The notes under the pieces: generated by a model
Told to the model about the DNA's origin: nothing
Seen by the model: the letters and a program-made list of their open reading frames with translations, nothing else
Databases searched by the model: none
In this document: piece by piece, positions 19,062 to 21,881 of the stretch
How positions within the stretch are numbered: position 1 is the stretch's first letter
How the letters are laid out: every line of letters begins with the position of its first letter
Translations under genes and position numbers: made by a program
Origin: Byssothecium circinans
Taxonomy: Eukaryota > Ascomycota > Dothideomycetes > Pleosporales > Massarinaceae
NCBI GenBank assembly: GCA_010015675.1
Contig: ML976977.1
Span: 2,096,164 to 2,118,044 of the forward strand
Direction of reading: 5' to 3'
Length of the DNA stretch: 21,881 nucleotides

Positions 19062-20760
19062 CTATCATTTAAGAAGATAGAAGAAAACTTTCAGTATCTT
19101 CGCAAGTATAAGGTGCTTGTCTGCAAGGAGCATGCTACTAGTGTACAGAATCTAAACACGCATCTGCGTAATCATTACGCCGTAGTAAGCAAAGAGAGGG
19201 AGAGGATCATAGAGTACTATAGGTACTAGTAGATCAAGAAGCCTAAGGACGTTAAACTGCCGCCGCTGCTAGGTCCGCTAATTAAGGAGCTAGGAGAGCC
19301 GCTCAATAGGCTTTAATGCGCTGAGGAAGATTGCAACTTCATTACAATCAATCTAGATAGGCTACGGAAGCACTGCAAGGGTGAGCATAGGTTGCTATAG
19401 AGGGGTGATATAAGCACGCTTTTCTAAAAAGTTAAGGTGCAGACGTTCTTCTAGGCTCACGGGCAGCGGCAATATTTCGTCGTTGACGTAGCAGTCAACA
19501 ATAGCGCGTCATCCGTCCCCTAAGAGGCGGCCGACGTCGTCCGTGCAAGGCTGGCCGAATGGGAGGTAACAACGCAGGCGCATAAAGAGGAGGCGCAGGT
19601 GATGGACGCAGAGGCCGTGAAGACTAATAAGACTAGCTAGTTCAAGCAGATAGGATAGCTAGAGCATCTTATGAAGCGGAATCTAGCGCATCTTACACAT
19701 CAGATCTAACTGCCTGATTAGGGTGAAGTGAGGCTGCAGCGCGCCGCGAAGCTAGTTAAGCTGCTGGTGGAGAGGAGCGTAGTTAGGCTATAGACGCTTA
19801 TACGGGAAATAAGATGGTGGCTCTAGAGTGCGAAGCAGCAGGAGGTTAATCAATAGCTGATGGCCTAACTGCAGAACCTAGAGAGTTAGGCCCGCTATGC
19901 TAGCTACATGGTTAAGTTTATCTGCTACTTTCTACGCATTGTGGCTAATGAGCAGGCGAGGATAGAATGAAGCAACCATAGTAAGGACGGCGACAGCGAC
20001 GTAAATAGTGAGTAGGTAGATAAAGAGGACGTCTTAGATAATCAGAGCTCTAGGAGTAGCAGCGGCGGAAGTGATAGTAACGGTGATAGGGACAGCCACC
20101 CCTGCCGTTAAAGCGGACGCACAGAAGAGATGGATCTTATGAAAGATGCGCGTAAGCTATTCTACTAGAAGGGCTGTCAGAAGGAGCTAGTAGTAGCGCT
20201 ATGGGAGATGCTTAAGGATAACGATAATAATAATAATAATTAGGAATCCTGGCTAGAGGCATTACTCACCACACTTGCATCATTCATCTTTGAGTCTGTG
20301 GGTGATTGGCCGTTTAGCAGCAGACTCATTCACTTTCTCGCCGTGTTAGGCATTGACGCCGAGGCAAATCACTTGCGCACGGCAAAGAACTACTCATACA
20401 TACTCACTAGCATGGTATACTGCATAAGGGTGCTCACCATAGAGAAACTGCTTCCAGCGGCGTGCCGTGATGAGCAGACGGACGAGGACTGGGAACTCTT
20501 CTTGCATGCGAGAGAGAAGTATCTGGCTGACGGCTCGTATAGTCTAATAAGTAAGGCGATCAGCTTACTAGCGTATAGCAAGTACGTTGCGATGATGGCT
20601 AGTAACTCAGGCAATACGTACTAGTTAAAGGACAAGAGGATCTTCTACTTAAACGGCCAACTGATCTACATCAGCCATTTCCGCAAGATGGCTTAGGACA
20701 TGGTGGCCAAAGCTAAGCAGATGCTATAGGAGGAGCTATTCTAGGTAGTAAAGGTAAGTA
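19062..20760 (+). pseudogene. Third OrsD-family gene copy, RIP-mutated, truncated at the 3' side
   Basis: The readable frame starts near 19062 (true start unresolved) and runs to about 20755. It shows a first finger-like segment, VCKEHATSVQNLNTHLRNHY, a second, C-x4-C...LRKHCKGEH, then the OrsD-typical VKVQTFF...QRQYFVVDV. A long helical, charged region follows, with Asp/Ser/Asn-rich linkers near 19980-20100 and an Asn run at 20221-20240. Residues coded at 20298-20624 are open (109 codons) and include FLAVLGI, shared with the second OrsD gene. The copy stops before the recombinase-like boxes would begin, where the pogo-type element follows. Stops are TAG/TAA. It is closer in layout to the gene at 12254 than to the array copies, but clearly diverged from it. 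Confidence 0.72.
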
Positions 20761-20779
20761 AAAAAAAGGTAACATAAAG

Positions 20780-20808
20780 CACTACTAAACCGCCTACACT
20801 ACTAAACC
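20780..20808. repeat. Direct repeat CACTACTAAACC x2
   Basis: Twelve identical bases at 20780-20791 and 20797-20808, lying between the end of the OrsD homology and the transposase start. Confidence 0.75.
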
Positions 20809-20852
20809 ACTCATGATTCCTTAGCAACACTAACTCTATCTTTAACACAAAA

Positions 20853-21881
20853 ATGCCTTAAGAATAAAGGTCTGAACGACTCTAACACGAAGGTAGACTA
20901 TAGCTTGCCCTTAGCGCATACAATAGAGGCCAATTCTAAAGCTATCAAAGCGCTGCTGAGGCCTTTAACATCAAGCCTCGCGTCCTTACTAAACGCGCTA
21001 AAGGAATACCATTTCAACCAGAAACGGTACCAAACTGTTTAAAACTGTCCTTGACTGAGCAGGAAACACTTATCCTATACATCCTTAACCTTGATTCGCG
21101 AGGATTCGTGCCTACGTTAGACGAAGTATTAGATATAGCGAATAAACTACTGCGCGAGCGGGGTGGTAAGAAAGTAGGCATCAACTAGGTAGAATAGTTC
21201 ATAAACTATTTAGAACAGTTATGAACGGTTTAGAACTATTCAGAATAGTTATGAATAGTTTAGAACTATTCAAAGGACCGTTAGAGGGCATTGCAGGAAG
21301 ATCCTAAGGTGGTTAGCGCGTGGTTTAAGCTTGTATAGGATACTAAAGCGAAGTACGGCGTACACGATAATGATATACACAACTTTAACGAGACTAGCTT
21401 TCAGATGGGTGTTATTAGCTCTATGAAAGTGGTTACTAGCTTAGAGAAGCGAGAAAGGCCTATAATAGTTCAGCCAGGCGATAAGGAGTGGGTGACAGAT
21501 ATCTAGAGTATATATTTAAATAGTACATTCACCCCACCATTTATCATATATAAAGGACGCGTCCACATCTCTTTATGGTACCAGGAAGCTAATATACTAC
21601 GCAATTAGAAGCTCTTAGTCTTAGAGAATGGATGGATAACTAATGAGCTTAGTCTCACGTGGTTAAAGCACTTTAATGAGCATACAAAGGTAAGAACTAT
21701 CAGCGTCTATCAGTTGCTGATTTTAGATGGCCACGAAAGCCACCTAAATCAGGATTTCAAGGATTATTGCCATGATAATAAGATCCTTACGCTCTGTATG
21801 CCAGCGCACTTGTCACACATCCTTCAGCCGCTTGATGTGGTGTTATTCTCGCCGCTTAAGCGCAAGTACTCTAAGACTATT
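20853..21881 (+). pseudogene. Fot1/pogo-type transposase (DDE_1), partial and RIP-inactivated
   Basis: The frame runs from ATG 20853 to the window end (343 codons) with TAG/TAA stops and no frameshift. The N-terminal part has the helix-turn-helix pattern SYQSAAEAFNIKPRVLTKRA. A CENP-B-like region follows (LTEQETLILYILNLDSRGF through ANKLLRERGG). The DDE catalytic part begins near residue 165: HNFNETSFQMGV, where the first Asp is Asn179 (AAC), then ILDGHESH (Asp292) and HILQPLDVV (Asp328). With 35 residues between the last two Asp, this is the DD35D spacing of Fot1/pogo elements. RALQEDP before the catalytic core is also typical. The normal linker before it is replaced by a 30-base repeat. The C-terminus lies beyond the window. 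Confidence 0.87.
21201..21272. repeat. 30-bp imperfect tandem repeat inside the pogo transposase
   Basis: About 2.4 units of 30 bases (21201-21230, 21231-21260, 21261-21272). The first two match at about 23 of 30 positions. The unit is built from AACTATT/AATAGTT palindromes and, being 10 codons, keeps the frame. It falls in the linker between the DNA-binding and catalytic parts. Confidence 0.75.

Larger units (their letters stand above)
20761..21881 (+). mobile_element. Fot1/pogo-type (Tc1-mariner superfamily) element, left part
   Basis: OrsD homology ends around 20755 and a pogo-type transposase starts at 20853, so the left end of an element lies in between. I could not define its terminal inverted repeat or TA target precisely, and the right end is outside the window. 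Positions 20780-20808 hold two copies of CACTACTAAACC, 17 bases apart, a possible subterminal binding repeat. Confidence 0.7.

Noticed and set aside
1..21881. tRNA or rRNA genes
   Set aside because: Reading both strands I saw no cloverleaf with A and B boxes and no rRNA core motifs. A covariance-model scan would settle it.

Overview
This window looks like a transposon graveyard from a filamentous ascomycete (Pezizomycotina-type) genome. No gene in it is intact. Long reading frames are recognisable by family but are riddled with TAG and TAA, and only rarely TGA. Paralogous copies differ almost only by C/T and G/A transitions. CpG-rich strings survive while CpA is depleted. This is the signature of repeat-induced point mutation (RIP) acting on CpA, which turns CAG/CAA and TGG into stops. 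RIP is known only from fungi. The species cannot be named from the sequence.

Region 1 (69-12014) is a head-to-tail array of one gene's 5' end. Copy 1 (leader 69-403, frame 404-3986) encodes an OrsD-like (DUF3505) zinc-finger region, a middle segment I read as a tyrosine-recombinase-like domain, and the start of a RecQ-like DEAH-type helicase (Walker A GAGKS, box DECH). It breaks off before the second helicase half. Three units of exactly 1144 bp follow (3987, 5131, 6275), each holding only the leader and the first ~260 codons. A fifth, longer copy starts at 7419 and is interrupted by hAT element I (8863-11975; 8-bp target duplication) before resuming to about 12014.

Region 2 (12015-18412) is a second OrsD-family gene of 874 codons, with its own promoter-like upstream region. 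It carries the same recombinase-like motifs but stops where the helicase begins in copy 1. hAT element II (12999-16524; perfect 8-bp duplication) sits in codon 249. Removing the element and one duplication restores a continuous frame.

Region 3 (18413-19061) is non-coding and holds three adjacent minisatellites with 28-30 bp periods. Region 4 (19062-20760) is a third, 3'-truncated OrsD-family copy. Region 5 (about 20761 to the end) is the 5' part of a Fot1/pogo-type element with DD35D spacing, whose first Asp is mutated to Asn.

The most interesting signal is the OrsD finger + recombinase-like domain + helicase combination, together with a fixed left boundary (CTATCC) shared by copies that have three different upstream flanks. 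It suggests that this helicase gene is, or was, the mobilising gene at the left end of a recombinase-driven element. That is inference from motifs and junctions, not proof.
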